Positions 1 to 7,061 are shown, numbered from the stretch's first letter. The stretch is DNA of 24,202 nucleotides from a virus (IMGVR_UViG_3300047480_000369:1-24202), one strand, 5' to 3'. Translations and numbers: made by a program. Notes: generated by a model not told the origin, from the sequence alone.

Positions 1-178
1 GGATAACTGGTAGGCATGCTGCAATACCACCCTTAATTAAATCTCCTGGGTCAGTGTTTCCAGTCATGTAAAGAGCAATGGCTGCACCTAGAAAGTGACG
101 ACCATAGCTTGCTAACGCTGCTAGAATTTTCTCTTGCATTGTTACCTTTCCATCATTGTTTAGATCTTCTTTTGTCAT
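1..178 (-). CDS. Holin-like membrane protein with EF-hand-like N-terminus (partial)
   Basis: The gene runs off the left edge; 59 codons are visible. Translation begins MTKEDLNNDGKVTMQEKI. Residues 5-16 (DLNNDGKVTMQE) fit a calcium-binding EF-hand or dockerin loop, with acidic or amide residues at loop positions 1, 3 and 5, Gly at 6 and Glu at 12. An Ala-rich hydrophobic stretch follows (LGAAIALYMTGNTDPGDLIKGGIAACLPVI), resembling small actinophage holin-like proteins with a TDP-x-x-L/I turn between two membrane helices. The start at 178 is supported by a GGAGG ribosome-binding site. The holin role is inferred from sequence style and from the lysozyme gene nearby. The C-terminal part is outside the window. 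Confidence 0.6.
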   Translation of the reverse strand, partial: MTKEDLNNDGKVTMQEKILAALASYGRHFLGAAIALYMTGNTDPGDLIKGGIAACLPVI

Positions 179-193
179 AAGATCCTCCTATTT

Positions 194-229
194 CTGGGCC
201 CTATGCCCAGGAATTTTGGGTTTCCCCAA
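194..229 (-). terminator. Two tandem hairpins downstream of the ribonucleotide reductase gene
   Basis: CTGGGC (194-199) pairs with GCCCAG (205-210), and TTGGG (216-220) pairs with CCCAA (225-229). They lie between the end of the reductase gene and the holin-like gene on the same strand. Neither has a clean U-tract, so termination or mRNA 3'-end processing is only likely. Confidence 0.4.
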
Positions 230-246
230 TTCTTATTATATACCTA

Positions 247-2181
247 TTAAGCGGAAATGTCTACAATCTCACAATTTCCATCTGAGGTACATGCAAGCGT
301 CTGTGTTCCGCTTGTTCCGTCTTCTGTTTCATAGAAAGATAAATCTTCCCAACGAATTGAAGACGGCATCTTGGCAAGAAGCTCTAAGTATTCTGTTTCT
401 GTAACTTCTTGATATGGAGCTTGCTTATATGAATGATCTGAATGCGGTAGGAATGAAATACCTGATACCTCATCAAAATGCTTATAGACCCAAGCACCAA
501 CTTCCATCCATTCATCTTCTTTTACAGATACAGTAATAGATGGCTTATGCTCACACCATTCACGCTGATATACAAGCCATGTATTTAGATGATCAATAGC
601 TGTAAGATCATCTCTAACAATTGCACCTTCTGGTGCTTTTACAGGAAATGAAAACACATATGTGTCGTTTGGCTTCATTACATCATCTTCTACAGGAATT
701 CCTACTTCCTTTAAGAATGTTGATAGTGGATCCTTCTTATCCCCACGAACTGTGCGGATATAGTATGGAGAATGCCATGCATGCATTCCTGATGATACGC
801 CAGTCAACTGTGAAACAGTTCCTGAAGGCTTAACGCATGTAATTGCTGCAGACTCATTAATTCCGATCTTTGAAGATTCCTCTTTGTTTGTTACACGAGC
901 ATAGTCTCTCATATCATTTAAGAACTGCCCAAGTCCTTCCAAATCTTGTTTTCCAGACATGAACTCATGCCCAAATTGTCCAGTTATTGAAACACCTAGC
1001 AGCCTTTCCTCTTCTGTATTATCTTTCCAGATCTTACGAAGGTACTTAAAGTCTGTGAGTGTGGACTGCCATGTTCCAAGAACTGTTGCTAGTCTAATTT
1101 TGTTTTGAATATCTTTTCTAGAGTCGTGTTCTCTAATTACAACTTCGGATAAATTACAGAACTGATAAGGTCTAAGGATAATTTCTGAGCATGGGTTAGT
1201 TCCATAATGGATTTCTTCGCTTCTGCGTCCCCATTTTGCTGCCTGCTTTTGAGCAGCGGCAACATTGTATATGCCACGCTCACCAGATTTTGAGTCATAT
1301 AAATTCTTCCATTCCGCAATAAACTGCTCCATCTCTGGCTTGCGAGAATATGCGACTGAGTTATTTGATAATGCACGTTGTGAATTGTTTTCCCACCAAT
1401 TACCAGACTTTGCTGCTGCCATTTCAATATCATTAATATTAGACAGAGAAATCATTGCAGATCTACGAACTCCGCCAACAACTACAACTTCACCAATCTT
1501 ACACATTATATCGTGAGCTTCAATAGGCTTCAACTGACGACCTGCTGCACCCTTAAACTTTGCAATTGTAAAATCAAAAAGATTAATTAATGGTTGTGGA
1601 CCTGAAGAGCGACCTCCCATTGTCTTAAGACGTGCACCTGCTGGACGAAGCTTTGAAACATCTACTGCTGGAATCTGTCCCGCCCAAAGCATTGCAAGAA
1701 GTTCACGATAAGCCTTTGCCCAACCAGTCTTTGAATCTTCTACAACTATTACAGTTGTTGACTTCTCAAATGATTCTGGGACGGCAGGAAGTTTATTAAC
1801 ATACTTGTACTCAACAGAGAATCCAACACCAGTTCCACACATAAGAATATACATTGTTTCATCAAAAGAACGTGGTGAGTCAACTGGAACAAATGAGCAG
1901 TTGTACCCTGCAACATGGTCTCTATCGAGAGCAGGACCAGCAGTCATTACTGCTCTCATTGATGGCATTACATTTCTATCGTATACAGCATTTTTAATTT
2001 CTTCTACGAACTCAGGTTCTGGAGTATAGTTATAGTTTTGCTTAAGATGATCTAGCATAAACGCAAAATATCTATCTACTGTTTCACCCCATGTCTCTCG
2101 ACGATTTTCTGCAGAAATCCATCTTGCATATCTTGATAATGCAATAAAGTTCTCATATGGGTTTTCAATAGTTCTTGACAT
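247..2181 (-). CDS. nrdJ: Adenosylcobalamin-dependent class II ribonucleotide reductase (ribonucleoside-triphosphate reductase)
   Basis: 644 aa. The enzyme makes deoxyribonucleotides for phage DNA synthesis using a B12-derived radical, independently of oxygen. Seen: the N-terminal ALSRYARW motif (residues 15-22), YNCSF with C95, CGTGVGFS (115-122), and NPCSEI (329-334) followed by CNL at 342. By alignment with the Lactobacillus monomeric enzyme, C331 is the thiyl-radical cysteine. N329 and E333 are its active-site partners, and C95/C342 is the substrate-reducing pair, with the same 11-residue spacing between C331 and C342 as between C408 and C419. The C-terminal C631/C637 pair probably re-reduces the active site. 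At 644 aa it is shorter than the roughly 740 aa reference. A start at 2181 is supported by AAGGAG upstream. A host supply of B12 is implied. Confidence 0.93.
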   Translation of the reverse strand: MSRTIENPYENFIALSRYARWISAENRRETWGETVDRYFAFMLDHLKQNYNYTPEPEFVEEIKNAVYDRNVMPSMRAVMTAGPALDRDHVAGYNCSFVPVDSPRSFDETMYILMCGTGVGFSVEYKYVNKLPAVPESFEKSTTVIVVEDSKTGWAKAYRELLAMLWAGQIPAVDVSKLRPAGARLKTMGGRSSGPQPLINLFDFTIAKFKGAAGRQLKPIEAHDIMCKIGEVVVVGGVRRSAMISLSNINDIEMAAAKSGNWWENNSQRALSNNSVAYSRKPEMEQFIAEWKNLYDSKSGERGIYNVAAAQKQAAKWGRRSEEIHYGTNPCSEIILRPYQFCNLSEVVIREHDSRKDIQNKIRLATVLGTWQSTLTDFKYLRKIWKDNTEEERLLGVSITGQFGHEFMSGKQDLEGLGQFLNDMRDYARVTNKEESSKIGINESAAITCVKPSGTVSQLTGVSSGMHAWHSPYYIRTVRGDKKDPLSTFLKEVGIPVEDDVMKPNDTYVFSFPVKAPEGAIVRDDLTAIDHLNTWLVYQREWCEHKPSITVSVKEDEWMEVGAWVYKHFDEVSGISFLPHSDHSYKQAPYQEVTETEYLELLAKMPSSIRWEDLSFYETEDGTSGTQTLACTSDGNCEIVDISA

Positions 2182-2241
2182 TTTGCGTGTAAAACTCCTT
2201 CTCCGCCTTGCGGGTTAATTAAAAAAAATGAATAGATACCA

Positions 2242-2270
2242 ATTCTACCAAACTTTATTTAGAGTGGGAA
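2242..2270 (-). promoter_or_regulatory. Possible promoter of the ribonucleotide reductase gene
   Basis: On the minus strand, TTCCCA (2270-2265) is followed 17 bp later by TAGAAT (2247-2242), about 60 bp before the reductase start. The match to the sigma-70 consensus is only moderate. No cobalamin riboswitch fits in this roughly 95-bp gap. Confidence 0.3.
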
Positions 2271-2276
2271 GGGGTT

Positions 2277-3272
2277 TTAAAATTTTTCTTCTAAATGACT
2301 AAAAGCATTCTTAGTCAACTTAATCCAATTGTATTCATCATGAATTTCAGTCGACTGGGCATAGTAATATCCAGAATATGCTCTAAAGTTTTCTGTAACA
2401 TCTAGCATTTGCTTTTCTAAATGTTCTTGATCTGGCTTAAACATTTGTCCAACATGTGGGTCGCCAATTGCTTTAGGCAAAGTCTCAGTTGTGAGTTTAG
2501 ACTTTAACTTTAACGGTCCTATATACTTTTCATAATGTGCCCATGGATAAGTTGTTATTACTGGCATACCAGTTGCAAGTCCTTGTAAAGGAATAAAGCC
2601 AAATCCTTCTCCCCATGTTGGATATAGCAAACAATGGTGGGTATGATAAAGATTTACAAGATTTTGGACATCATATTCATCTGTAATGATAGATATATTT
2701 GAATACTTTTCATTTGGCATAATTGCATTACCAAACTTATCATAGTATCTCAATGTATGTGAATGATGTGCTTTGATTGTTAATCTGTATTTAGGATTAT
2801 TGCCAAATAACTTCGTAAAAGCTTCTAGTACATTCTCCCCGCCTTTTCTTGGCGCAGGTTCACCTATGTGCAAAAATCTAAATACGTCATCTACTTTTCT
2901 TTTGTATGGTTTCCAAATATCTTCTATACCATGTGGATAAACTGTTATATCTTTATTTACGCCATTATCTTTAAATACCTGTGCGTTCCAATCAGATGTT
3001 GCCCAAACTTCATCACAAAAATTATTATATGTATCAACCCAGTCTCTACGCATTCCAGTAGATTCCCAAGGGGTGTATCCAATTTGATATTGATTCTTGT
3101 GTAACTTAAAATGTTGAGGTTGTGTAAAGTTTAATTGTATCTGAGCTTTAGGATCTGACCATCTAACTTCATGACCTAATTTATGTAAAGAATTAACTAT
3201 ATTTTGTGCAGCATACCCAAATCCTACAGACGGATTTAATCCAGAACGTGGAACATACAAAGAAATACGCAT
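2277..3272 (-). CDS. GT-B fold glycosyltransferase (GT4-like)
   Basis: 331 aa from the ATG at 3272, which has TAGGA upstream; an in-frame TTG at 3287 is possible but less likely. The N-terminal domain has a glycine-rich NPSVGFGYAAQNIVNSLHKLGH segment, the usual acceptor-domain loop. The C-terminal Rossmann domain has FLHIGEPAPRKGGENVLEAF (donor binding) and EGFGFIPLQGLATGMPVI. That last segment is the GT4 EX7E region, but the second Glu appears as Gln. It probably transfers a sugar to a virion protein, to modified phage DNA or to the host surface; the substrate cannot be read from the sequence. It sits just upstream of the reductase on the same strand. Confidence 0.82.
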   Translation of the reverse strand: MRISLYVPRSGLNPSVGFGYAAQNIVNSLHKLGHEVRWSDPKAQIQLNFTQPQHFKLHKNQYQIGYTPWESTGMRRDWVDTYNNFCDEVWATSDWNAQVFKDNGVNKDITVYPHGIEDIWKPYKRKVDDVFRFLHIGEPAPRKGGENVLEAFTKLFGNNPKYRLTIKAHHSHTLRYYDKFGNAIMPNEKYSNISIITDEYDVQNLVNLYHTHHCLLYPTWGEGFGFIPLQGLATGMPVITTYPWAHYEKYIGPLKLKSKLTTETLPKAIGDPHVGQMFKPDQEHLEKQMLDVTENFRAYSGYYYAQSTEIHDEYNWIKLTKNAFSHLEEKF

Positions 3273-3292
3273 TAAAATCCTAGTCAACTAGC

Positions 3293-3322
3293 TTGACAGT
3301 TATTTGCTGACAATGCTATTAT
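3293..3322 (+). promoter_or_regulatory. Sigma-70-type promoter of the lysozyme operon
   Basis: A perfect TTGACA (3293-3298) is followed 18 bp later by TATTAT (3317-3322). The AGGAGG ribosome-binding site (3342-3347) and ATG (3350) follow. A minus-strand TATAAT (3326-3321) overlaps this -10, so the intergenic region between lysozyme and glycosyltransferase genes appears divergently transcribed. Confidence 0.75.
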
Positions 3323-3349
3323 TATAGTTCGTTATCTCTATAGGAGGAA

Positions 3350-3925
3350 ATGCCCATGGAGAATATCAAACAACGCTTGAGCGAAGTTGCTCATAGTTGG
3401 GTGCATATAGGAATGATAACATTATTTCTATTTGGTGTCCAGCCATCAACGATGGAAAGTCAAGCAAATGCTCTGCAATCAGAAGTGGTTGTAGAGAAAA
3501 AAGAAACAGAACAACTGAAAAAAGAAACGCTGGAAAAATTCAGCAACACTGTATACAAGCCTTCGGAGATGCTTACAGATAAAGAGTTAATACAACTCCT
3601 CAAAGCTGTAGGTTTTGAAGGAAAAGCCCTTAAAACGGCTTGGGCTATTGCTAAGACAGAGTCTAATGCTAGACCACTAGCTTACAATGGTAACAGGAAT
3701 ACTGGAGACAGTTCCTACGGAATTTTTCAGATTAATATGTTGGGAAAACTCGGCATTGATCGGAAAGAGAAATTCGAACTGAGGTCAAATATACTTTTAT
3801 TTGATCCCGTAGTAAACGCAGAGATAACGTATTACATGACACAGGGCGGAAATGACTGGAGTTCATGGTCGTCAATGAAAACAGGGGCGATGAAAGAGTG
3901 GTTAGCGAAGTTCCCTAACCAATAG
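3350..3925 (+). CDS. Lysozyme-like / transglycosylase SLT-domain protein (membrane-anchored endolysin or tail lysin)
   Basis: 191 aa. It probably cleaves the glycan backbone of peptidoglycan. Residues 17-31 (WVHIGMITLFLFGV) form an N-terminal membrane or signal-anchor segment. A charged coiled-coil-like linker (47-65) follows, then a lysozyme-fold domain. AWAIAKTESNARP holds the likely catalytic Glu at E104, and GDSSYGIFQIN (119-129) is the SLT/lysozyme substrate-cleft motif. The strong AGGAGG ribosome-binding site fixes the start. It is the first gene of a plus-strand block. A signal-anchored endolysin would reduce dependence on a holin, though a holin-like gene lies at the left edge. Confidence 0.85.
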   Translation: MPMENIKQRLSEVAHSWVHIGMITLFLFGVQPSTMESQANALQSEVVVEKKETEQLKKETLEKFSNTVYKPSEMLTDKELIQLLKAVGFEGKALKTAWAIAKTESNARPLAYNGNRNTGDSSYGIFQINMLGKLGIDRKEKFELRSNILLFDPVVNAEITYYMTQGGNDWSSWSSMKTGAMKEWLAKFPNQ

Positions 3926-3940
3926 GAATGGAGAAAGTCG

Positions 3941-4153
3941 TTGAAGATACAAACAGTATCTAAATACTTGGCTTTAGCAGAGGAAGGCCTTGTGTCTAAA
4001 TTGGAATGTCCAATAGACCAGGGCCTTCTAATGCCCAACCTAGATTCAAATGATATAATTTATCTATATTGCTTATCTTGCAATTATAAAAATAATATGG
4101 GGCTAGAAGTTTATGATAGAATCGAAAGAGCCGTCCGAGAAAATACAAACTGA
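3941..4153 (+). CDS. Small putative zinc-binding protein (TTG start)
   Basis: 70 aa, starting at TTG with GGAG-like bases upstream. It shows one cysteine in LECPIDQG and a pair in YCLSCNYK, a pattern like a zinc ribbon with a missing fourth ligand. No family recognised with certainty. It follows the lysozyme gene by 15 nt and probably shares its mRNA. The 3' end overlaps the next short reading frame by 41 nt. Confidence 0.65.
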   Translation: MKIQTVSKYLALAEEGLVSKLECPIDQGLLMPNLDSNDIIYLYCLSCNYKNNMGLEVYDRIERAVRENTN

Positions 4154-4229
4154 CGGCGGACAAATAAAAGAAACAGACCAAATGGGTCGTGAAAAATTCT
4201 GGGAAGATCTAGGAAGACCTAATGACTGA
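4113..4229 (+). CDS. 38-aa hydrophilic microprotein
   Basis: This short frame starts MIESKEPSEK and ends EDLGRPND. It starts inside the preceding gene and ends 8 nt into the next one, the tight nesting common in this genome. Its composition (Glu/Lys/Asp-rich, one Trp) looks protein-like and a weak TAGAAG precedes the ATG. An alternative is a non-coding gap with translation only of the flanking genes. Function unknown. Confidence 0.5.
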   Translation: MIESKEPSEKIQTDGGQIKETDQMGREKFWEDLGRPND

Positions 4230-4428
4230 AAAAGAACAATCTCAAAATATCGAAGATAACCTAGACATGGTTAATTATATTATGCTACATAGAATTTATG
4301 ATGTACTAACAATTATTGCAAACAAGCTGGTGGGACCTGAAGATACATCCAAACTTATAGAATATCATGATCAAGGATTTTTACTAGGTCCCACCCCTTC
4401 TTATACACCACAAACAGATAATGAATAA
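4222..4428 (+). CDS. Hypothetical 68-aa protein
   Basis: It starts at ATG within the end of the previous small gene and overlaps the following CxxCxxCC gene by 8 nt. It is acidic at the N-terminus, then has an amphipathic helix (MVNYIMLHRIYDVLTIIANKL, residues 16-36) and a Pro/Gly-rich tail. I do not recognise a family. Operon position beside the lysozyme suggests a late or lysis-linked role, but nothing in the sequence proves it. Confidence 0.7.
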   Translation: MTEKEQSQNIEDNLDMVNYIMLHRIYDVLTIIANKLVGPEDTSKLIEYHDQGFLLGPTPSYTPQTDNE

Positions 4429-4879
4429 GTCTTGTAAAGACTGTACAAAATGTTGTGAAGGTTATTTAACTGGAACAATTCGTGGGCATGTTATGGGAAC
4501 AGAGACAGAAGATCCACATAAGCCTAAGCCATGCTTCTTTGTTGAAATAAATAGCGGATGTAAAATATATAAATCTAGACCAGTAGATCCATGTAGAGCA
4601 TATAAATGTCACTGGATTATAAATCCTGAAGTTCCAGAACACTTTAAGCCCAGCATATCTAAAACAATTGTAAGCAATAAAAAGGTTAATGGAATATCTT
4701 ATTTACTATTAGCAGAAGCTGGCGCTCCTCTAAATAGAGAAGTTCTAGAATGGTATCACGACTACTGCATTTCAAATAAAATAAATTTTGCTTTTAAGAT
4801 TGGTAAAGAGATGCACCTTAAAGGCTCTAATGAGTTTATAGCAGCAATGAATAAATCTTATAATAAATGGTTGACTTAA
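4421..4879 (+). CDS. YkgJ-like CxxCxxCC metal-binding protein
   Basis: 152 aa. The N-terminus carries C5-x2-C8-x2-C11-C12, the signature of the YkgJ/zinc- or iron-chelating family (PF03692). Further cysteines follow in KPCFFVEINSGCKIYKSRPVDPCRAYKC, so up to eight Cys could bind a metal or Fe-S centre. The C-terminal half lacks motifs. Family members are mostly uncharacterised; some modify other proteins or bind iron. It is the last gene before the structured RNA at 4906. Confidence 0.8.
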   Translation: MNKSCKDCTKCCEGYLTGTIRGHVMGTETEDPHKPKPCFFVEINSGCKIYKSRPVDPCRAYKCHWIINPEVPEHFKPSISKTIVSNKKVNGISYLLLAEAGAPLNREVLEWYHDYCISNKINFAFKIGKEMHLKGSNEFIAAMNKSYNKWLT

Positions 4880-4899
4880 AAAATCTAATATGTGATAAT
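4871..4899 (+). promoter_or_regulatory. Sigma-70-type promoter for the 4906 RNA
   Basis: TTGACT (4871-4876), 17 bp, then GATAAT (4894-4899). The expected start is at about 4906, exactly the first base of the first RNA stem. The -35 overlaps the last codons of the upstream gene. Confidence 0.65.
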
Positions 4900-4905
4900 A
4901 ATAAT

Positions 4906-5004
4906 GCGCTGGTTGTAGCATCCCACCACTTTTGCTCCCAGCGTTTGATCGCAAGATCAGCAAGACCCATTCGGATCCGCCTCTGAATGGGTTTTGTCCT
5001 TTTT
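4906..5004 (+). ncRNA. Candidate structured small RNA with own promoter and terminator
   Basis: About 99 nt. CGCTGG (4907-4912) pairs with CCAGCG (4938-4943), with an inner AGCA/TGCT helix and a C-rich apical loop (TCCCACCACTTT). A second hairpin is TGATC-GCAA-GATCA, with a GNRA tetraloop. ACCCATTC (4965-4972) pairs with GAATGGGT (4985-4992) and is followed by a T-rich tract, giving an intrinsic terminator. A promoter sits in place upstream. It resembles C-rich-loop actinobacterial sRNAs such as 6C RNA in style but does not match that family exactly. Target unknown. A terminator-only reading would not explain the first two hairpins. Confidence 0.6.
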
Positions 5005-5009
5005 AGCGG

Positions 5010-5015
5010 TATAAT
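5010..5015 (+). promoter_or_regulatory. -10 element giving a leaderless transcript
   Basis: TATAAT at 5010-5015 is 6 bp before the ATG at 5022, so transcription should begin at or next to the start codon. No Shine-Dalgarno sequence precedes the ATG. Confidence 0.55.
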
Positions 5016-5021
5016 AATAGA

Positions 5022-5297
5022 ATGATTAGACACTCTTTAAAGACTCTATCTACAACAACTCCTACTGAGATAACAATAGAAGACTCAGTTAATGGGGTAT
5101 GTACTCTTATTGTACAAAATACTGATTTATCCTCAAATGTTTATCTTGGTAATAGTTTAGTGTCGGCGGCAGACTATGGATTTATTTTATACCCAAAACA
5201 AGCATTTACTGTAGAACTTAGGCCATTTGATAGGCTATATGCAATAGGAGATGCTCCTGTTATAGTTGCATGCATGTCTATTGAGAGAGCTACATGA
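5022..5297 (+). CDS. Small beta-rich virion-type protein
   Basis: 91 aa, probably translated from a leaderless mRNA. The sequence is rich in Thr, Val, Ile and Ser (EITIEDSVNGVCTLIVQNTDLSSNVYLG), typical of beta-sandwich head decoration or tail proteins of phages, with an RLYAIGD turn near the C-terminus. It overlaps the next gene by 4 nt (ATGA), implying translational coupling with the tail-fibre-like protein. Assignment as a structural protein is inferred. Confidence 0.65.
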   Translation: MIRHSLKTLSTTTPTEITIEDSVNGVCTLIVQNTDLSSNVYLGNSLVSAADYGFILYPKQAFTVELRPFDRLYAIGDAPVIVACMSIERAT

Positions 5298-6028
5298 TTC
5301 AAAGTACAGTTGGATTTACAAATCCACAAGAACCTACTCCACCGCCTGCTTATGTAAGTACAGTAAAGCATTTAGTTAAAGCTGCAGAAGAAGTTACTAA
5401 AGGTCAGGCAGTTTATATAAGTGGAACAACTGGTCAATCTGGAACTAACATGTTGGCAAGTAAGGCATCTAATAATACGGAGTCTACCTCTACAAAAACA
5501 ATGGGGCTAATGGAGCAAAGCCTGGCAGTTAATGGAATTGGTTATGTTATAACAGAAGGTCTACTTACTGGAATAAATACATCTATGGCTCAACCAGGAG
5601 ATCCAGTATGGTTAGGACAAAATGGTAATCTTTTATATGGACTAAATAATAAACCAAAAGCTCCACTACATTTAGTTTTTATTGGAATAGTAACACGTGC
5701 TCAGCAAAATAATGGAGAAATTTTTGTAAGACCTCAAAACGGTTTTGAATTAGACGAGCTTCATGATGTTAAAATAAATACTCCACTTGATGGGCAAACA
5801 ATTCTATATAATTCTACGTCTAATCTTTGGGAAAATGGATCTATTAGAGATGAGGTTGGACTTAGCTATAAATCAGGATTTCCTGCATCAAAAACATCTA
5901 CTGGTGTTACTGGTGAAATAGCAATTGATGGTACTAATGGAATTCTTTATATTTGTACATCACCAAATAACTGGCAGAAAGTTTCTTTAAACGCTGCTAC
6001 ATTTACTAATCCTGGCGGATTCCTATAA
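5294..6028 (+). CDS. Tail-fibre / virion surface protein
   Basis: 244 aa. After a Pro-rich start (EPTPPPAY, residues 13-20) comes a repetitive beta-rich region with KGQAVYISGTTG, PGDPVWLGQNG and GEIFVRPQNG. ELDELHDVKI, a segment seen at the base of many phage tail-fibre and spike proteins, follows. The C-terminal third has GQTILYNSTSNLWENGS and FPASKTSTGVTGEIAIDGTNGILYICTSPNNWQKVSL, a pattern recurring in fibre repeats. It probably forms a trimeric surface appendage contacting the host. Its stop lies 1 nt from the tRNA-Thr 3' end, on the opposite strand. Confidence 0.72.
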   Translation: MIQSTVGFTNPQEPTPPPAYVSTVKHLVKAAEEVTKGQAVYISGTTGQSGTNMLASKASNNTESTSTKTMGLMEQSLAVNGIGYVITEGLLTGINTSMAQPGDPVWLGQNGNLLYGLNNKPKAPLHLVFIGIVTRAQQNNGEIFVRPQNGFELDELHDVKINTPLDGQTILYNSTSNLWENGSIRDEVGLSYKSGFPASKTSTGVTGEIAIDGTNGILYICTSPNNWQKVSLNAATFTNPGGFL

Positions 6029-6029
6029 G

Positions 6030-6101
6030 AGCCTCGTAACAGATTTGAACTGTTGACCCTTCGCTTACAAGGCGAATGCTCTACCACTGAGCTAACAAGG
6101 C
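6030..6101 (-). tRNA. tRNA-Thr (UGU)
   Basis: A cloverleaf can be drawn: acceptor GCCTTGT/ACGAGGC with discriminator U, a D-arm with AGCTCAGTGGTAGAG, and anticodon loop CTTGTAA (anticodon UGU) on stem TTCGC/GCGAA. The T-arm contains GTTCAAATC. CCA is not encoded. It reads ACA codons, which are common in this AT-rich phage. Confidence 0.9.
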
Positions 6102-6271
6102 AAATGCCAACCACGACTTTGATTCTTAATCTAAACCATCTGTTGGCTGTTATACCTAGTTCTCGCTTCATCATCTGATTCATGAGCCTGAACGCTTTCA
6201 TCAAACGGCTGGAACACGGTAAGATTCAGTATAACTATCTCCACATAGATTGTTCAGATCTATGTTTTGAG
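6102..6271. other. Spacer between two tRNAs
   Basis: 170 bp without a convincing gene. An ACATAGAT (6243-6250) / ATCTATGT (6258-6265) hairpin followed by TTTT on the plus strand could end transcripts from the virion genes. A minus-strand open frame passes through here, but it continues through tRNA-Thr and is not credible as a protein. The remainder might be a decayed third tRNA; no cloverleaf could be completed. Confidence 0.45.
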
Positions 6272-6344
6272 CTGGACCACCAGGGCTCGAACCTGGGACC
6301 TAGAAGTTAACAGCTTCCCGCTCTGCCGACTGAGCTATGGTCCA
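6272..6344 (-). tRNA. tRNA-Asn (GUU)
   Basis: 73 nt without CCA. The acceptor TGGACCA/TGGTCCA pairs perfectly and the discriminator is G, as expected for tRNA-Asn. The D-arm is AGCTCAGTCGGCAGAGC and the anticodon loop CTGTTAA gives GUU on a GGAAG/CTTCT stem. The T-arm has CCAGGTTCGAGCCCTGG. Confidence 0.93.
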
Positions 6345-6354
6345 TGAAATATTA

Positions 6355-6383
6355 ATTATACTAAATATAGTGCGAAATGAAAA
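6355..6383 (-). promoter_or_regulatory. Promoter of the tRNA-Asn/tRNA-Thr unit
   Basis: On the minus strand, TTTTCA (6383-6378) is followed 17 bp later by a perfect TATAAT (6360-6355). The expected start is a few bases before the tRNA-Asn 5' end, so both tRNAs probably share one precursor. Confidence 0.6.
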
Positions 6384-6419
6384 GTGCGCCCGAAAAAGTG
6401 CTGCGGCGGTAGAGAAGAA

Positions 6420-6740
6420 CTAATCAATATATTGAACTGGTAACAATCTGTGCTTATCTATATCATATGCAGATGCAATTCGATGAAGGCCATCTAGGAT
6501 CAGCTTATTATTAAATGATAGATCTACAGGTATTTGGATCCAATTAGCCTTTATGGAATCATATAGAGAATCCCTGAAATTTCTGTGAGATTCACGAAGC
6601 TTTCTTTTATATACGAGATCTTCGAGCACTGCGACAGACTCTTCAGTATATTCGAACCCAAGGTCTCGATATTCTGTAAATTCGACGGGGTCTACTCGAA
6701 AGTGCTCCTTTATCTCCTTAGCAGTTAATACAACTATCAT
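6420..6740 (-). CDS. ParB/Srx-like nuclease-domain protein
   Basis: 106 aa. The C-terminal segment LILDGLHRIASAYDIDKHRLLPVQYID matches the core of ParB N-terminal/sulfiredoxin-like folds (usual form DGxHRxxAA). Such domains in phages bind nucleotides, act as DNA nicking or binding proteins, or modify bases. The first 70 residues are charged and helical without motifs. It overlaps the upstream HNH gene by 4 nt (ATGA), so the two are coupled. Confidence 0.6.
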   Translation of the reverse strand: MIVVLTAKEIKEHFRVDPVEFTEYRDLGFEYTEESVAVLEDLVYKRKLRESHRNFRDSLYDSIKANWIQIPVDLSFNNKLILDGLHRIASAYDIDKHRLLPVQYID

Positions 6741-7018
6741 TTTCTTTTAGCACTCTTTCTCATATGAGTCCTAATACGATGACAATTAGAACATACTATC
6801 TCACATTTGGCTATTTCTTCATCTATTTTCTTTTTTGATAGAGTAGGAATTAATTCCATTACATTCTTATGCTTAACCCCTCGAACATGGTCAAAGTCCA
6901 TAACATAATAGGGATAATTCTCTCCACAGTCCATACAGGGAGACTTCTCCTTAAGATCTCTTATGTATTGCGCCAAATAAGCCTTCTGCTTGGCAATAGA
7001 GACCTTTTCAGTCTTCAT
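6737..7018 (-). CDS. HNH endonuclease
   Basis: 93 aa. Zinc-knuckle cysteines C28-x2-C31 and C76-x2-C79 flank the active-site core DFDHVRG (D41, D43, H44), and CSNCHR follows, giving the HNH beta-beta-alpha-metal fold. Freestanding HNH enzymes in phages nick or cut DNA, often as homing endonucleases or in packaging. Here it lies next to endonuclease VII and tRNAs rather than a terminase, so a homing or recombination role is more plausible. Confidence 0.87.
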   Translation of the reverse strand: MKTEKVSIAKQKAYLAQYIRDLKEKSPCMDCGENYPYYVMDFDHVRGVKHKNVMELIPTLSKKKIDEEIAKCEIVCSNCHRIRTHMRKSAKRK

Positions 7019-7055
7019 CTTAGGGTCTTACCTGTAATAATGCCCATATGGCTTA

Positions 7056-7061
7056 ATTATA
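7056..7061 (-). promoter_or_regulatory. Extended -10 promoter before the HNH gene
   Basis: The minus strand reads TTGCTATAAT, an extended TGn -10 at 7061-7056, about 38 bp before the HNH start at 7018. No -35 is visible. Confidence 0.5.

Noticed and set aside
2182-2276. Cobalamin riboswitch before the B12-dependent reductase
   Set aside because: The gap is under 100 bp and lacks any B12-box-like sequence; a riboswitch would need about 200 nt.
5947-6204. Minus-strand 85-aa open frame across tRNA-Thr
   Set aside because: It runs through a well-supported tRNA and into the 3' end of the tail-fibre-like gene; the coding signal is a by-product.
6102-6271. A third tRNA between tRNA-Asn and tRNA-Thr
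   Set aside because: An anticodon-like hairpin is visible, but no T-arm (GTTC) or acceptor pairing could be found.
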